Shown: positions 62,742 through 64,000 of the stretch, piece after piece | Layout of the letters: each line of letters begins with the position of its first letter | Position numbering within the stretch: position 1 is the stretch's first letter | Origin: Nitrobacter sp051535215 | Lineage (GTDB): Bacteria > Pseudomonadota > Alphaproteobacteria > Rhizobiales > Xanthobacteraceae | Length of the DNA stretch: 64,000 nt | Direction of reading: 5' to 3' | Assembly: GCF_051535215.1 (NCBI RefSeq) | Contig: NZ_JBPPLY010000004.1 | Location: forward strand, 1-64,000 | Position numbers and translations under genes: made by a program | The notes under the pieces: generated by a model | What the model was told of the DNA's origin: nothing | The model's database searches: none | The model's input: the letters and a program-made list of their open reading frames with translations, nothing else

Positions 62742-63062
62742 ATGCGCATTATCCCCATATTTTTGGCCGCCCTGTTTCTGGCGGGTACGACTTTCCTCGC
62801 CGGCGCCACCGCCCAAGCGGACAGCCATGTTTTTATCGTCGCCAATCACGCCGACGGCTATGGCATCGATCAGTGCCTCGCTCTGGGGGAGAGATGCGGC
62901 GCACACGCTGCTCACTCCTACTGCCGGTCACGCGATTTTGTGCAAGCCACCGCTTATAGGCGCGTCAAGCCCGACGAGATGACGGATTCGATTTCAGGAT
63001 CGACAGGCTCGTGCCGGCACAGCGGCTGCAACGAATTCGTCGCGATCACCTGTCAACGCTGA
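62742..63062 (+). CDS. Small Cys-rich secreted protein
   Basis: An exported protein (106 aa). The signal peptide MRIIPIFLAALFLAGTTFLA continues to about residue 27 (ATAQA), and the mature part starts DSHVFIVANHADGYGIDQCL. It has six Cys in QC-x6-RC-x7-YC then SC-x4-GC-x7-TC spacing, consistent with three disulfides in the periplasm. No known family is recognised, though similar small proteins occur in related genomes. It reads away from cysS. Confidence 0.7.
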   Translation: MRIIPIFLAALFLAGTTFLAGATAQADSHVFIVANHADGYGIDQCLALGERCGAHAAHSYCRSRDFVQATAYRRVKPDEMTDSISGSTGSCRHSGCNEFVAITCQR

Positions 63063-63315
63063 CTGGCCGGAAAGACGGTGTCGCGCCGCGTCCGCCACAC
63101 TCGCGCCCCGGAAACGACGTGACGCTGCCGCGAGAAGCGAATAAGAAATGACCACGCTGGCGAACGGTCTCATCGGGCCTCCCCCTCAGCGTCTCGCAAC
63201 GCAATCAGGCTCCGCCCGGATTGTAAAAATCACCGCGATGGGCGTCTGCGTTCGAAAGACATCACCTCATCGTAGCGTTTGCAGAATCGCCCCGGGATCG
63301 CTCTGATGGCGGATC

Positions 63316-64000
63316 ATGCCTGACCTTTTGTTTGCCCGCCGCATCATGCGAATTCTGGCTTGCGCTGCCGCCCTCGGCATCGCGGTCCCTGTTGGCAACG
63401 CGATGGCGCAAGGCGCGCCAGGCGCCAATCCGATTTGCCCGCGGCTCGAGGCGCAACTCACAAACATCGAGCGCGGCGGCGCCGATCCGGCGAGAGCCGG
63501 CCAGATCCGACGCTACGAGGATGCCGCAGGCCGGCAGCAGGCCGAACTCGAACGCGTCACCGCGCAAGCAAGGCGGATGGGCTGCGACAGTTCGGGATTC
63601 TTCTCGCTGTTCAACGGCCAGTCGCAGCAGTGCGGGCCGGTCACTCAGCAGATCCAGCGGATGCGGACCAATCTGGAGCAGATCACCACCAGTCTGGAGC
63701 GGTTGCGGGCCGGCGGTGGCATCGGCGGCCCGGACTACGACAACCAGCGCCGTTCCGTGCTGATAGCGCTCGCGCAGAACAATTGCGGTCCGCAATACGC
63801 CGCGGCGGTGCGGAACCAAGGCAATTTTTTCGATAACCTGTTCGGCAATTCGCCCGAGCATATCGACAGTGCGGAGCTTCCGCCGGCCGATTCTGGCGTG
63901 CAGTCCGGAACCTATCGAACCGTCTGCGCACGCTCATGCGACGGCTTTTATTTCCCGATCTCGTTCGCCACCGTGCCGAGCCGTTTTGCCGACGACGAAC
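63316..64000 (+). CDS. DUF2865 domain protein (partial, cut by window end)
   Basis: The frame runs open to the window edge (228 residues seen). A signal peptide (ATG 63316 or 63346; hydrophobic core ILACAAALGIAVPVGNAMAQ) is followed by ICPRLEAQLTNIERGG, a helical coiled-coil-like region rich in Gln/Arg with several Cys, then SGTYRTVCARSCDGFYFPIS. The last part is the hallmark of DUF2865, a periplasmic family of unknown function common in Rhizobiales. The C-terminal end is missing. Confidence 0.85.
   Translation, partial: MPDLLFARRIMRILACAAALGIAVPVGNAMAQGAPGANPICPRLEAQLTNIERGGADPARAGQIRRYEDAAGRQQAELERVTAQARRMGCDSSGFFSLFNGQSQQCGPVTQQIQRMRTNLEQITTSLERLRAGGGIGGPDYDNQRRSVLIALAQNNCGPQYAAAVRNQGNFFDNLFGNSPEHIDSAELPPADSGVQSGTYRTVCARSCDGFYFPISFATVPSRFADDE

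Noticed and set aside
62520..62915. A 131-codon minus-strand frame near the secreted Cys-rich protein
   Set aside because: It overlaps the plus-strand protein that has a clear signal peptide and paired Cys; the minus frame shows no ribosome site or domain.

Overview
The window looks like chromosomal DNA of an alphaproteobacterium of the Bradyrhizobium/Rhodopseudomonas/Nitrobacter group (Bradyrhizobiaceae/Nitrobacteraceae). The evidence is high GC, Porin_2-family porins, an AcpXL-LpxXL cluster for very-long-chain acylation of lipid A, an Irr-type iron control element (ICE), DUF3551 and DUF2865 proteins, and frequent GTG/TTG starts. Genus cannot be fixed from sequence reading alone. There is no prophage, transposase, CRISPR array or rRNA operon. 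Most of the window is core genome with small lineage-specific genes between.

Layout. 0-7 kb: NYN-domain RNase-like protein and overlapping family 5 uracil-DNA glycosylase, PilZ protein, CX4C peroxiredoxin, smpB, mscL, dapA, and a soluble lytic transglycosylase. 7-11 kb: DUF3551 protein and two tandem paralogous porins, each with its own terminator. 11.6-17 kb: tRNA-Ser(GCU), an operon of a small unknown protein, a DJ-1/PfpI protein and an I78 inhibitor-like protein, an epimerase, and several small genes. These include two single-helix membrane micropeptides, a peptide with a double-glycine leader, and a paralogous pair of small secreted proteins. 17-21 kb: a BioF2-like acyltransferase overlapping a JmjC/cupin dioxygenase, an M50 protease, and a tail-anchored small protein. 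20.8-26.4 kb: an iron-uptake locus (siderophore receptor, PiuC-like hydroxylase, ExbB, ExbD, TonB) with a near-consensus ICE at the piuC/exbB junction.

27-35 kb: MarR regulator divergent from a two-gene RND efflux system, a LysR regulator, a CynX-type MFS transporter, and tRNA-Gln(CUG). 35-38 kb: HerA-like ATPase, AhpD-like peroxidase-related protein, small membrane protein. 38.5-42.9 kb: the acpXL-fabZ-fabF2-fabF1-lpxXL cluster that makes and attaches the very-long-chain lipid A acyl group. FabF2 has lost catalytic residues, so the FabF pair resembles a KAS/chain-length-factor heterodimer, and the alcohol dehydrogenase gene usual in Rhizobium clusters is absent. 43-51.6 kb, minus strand: rhodanese, aminotransferase, polyamine-type binding protein, two tandem Kup potassium transporters, and a motA/motB pair. 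52-53.4 kb: a NarK-like nitrate/nitrite transporter behind a perfect TTGA-N6-TCAA FNR/FixK-type box. 53.8-57.8 kb: ABC exporter, phosphatidylserine decarboxylase and phosphatidylserine synthase (the phosphatidylethanolamine route). 58-62.4 kb: LOG-family protein, then the tightly overlapping operon cysS - 37-aa membrane peptide - GNAT - cimA. The right edge has two secreted proteins, the last (DUF2865) cut by the window end.

A family of imperfect palindromic repeats centred on ACCGGT lies in at least seven intergenic spaces. The strongest leads are the double-glycine peptide under a CRP/FNR-like palindrome, the KAS/CLF-like FabF pair, the acyltransferase-dioxygenase dyad, and the overlooked micropeptides.
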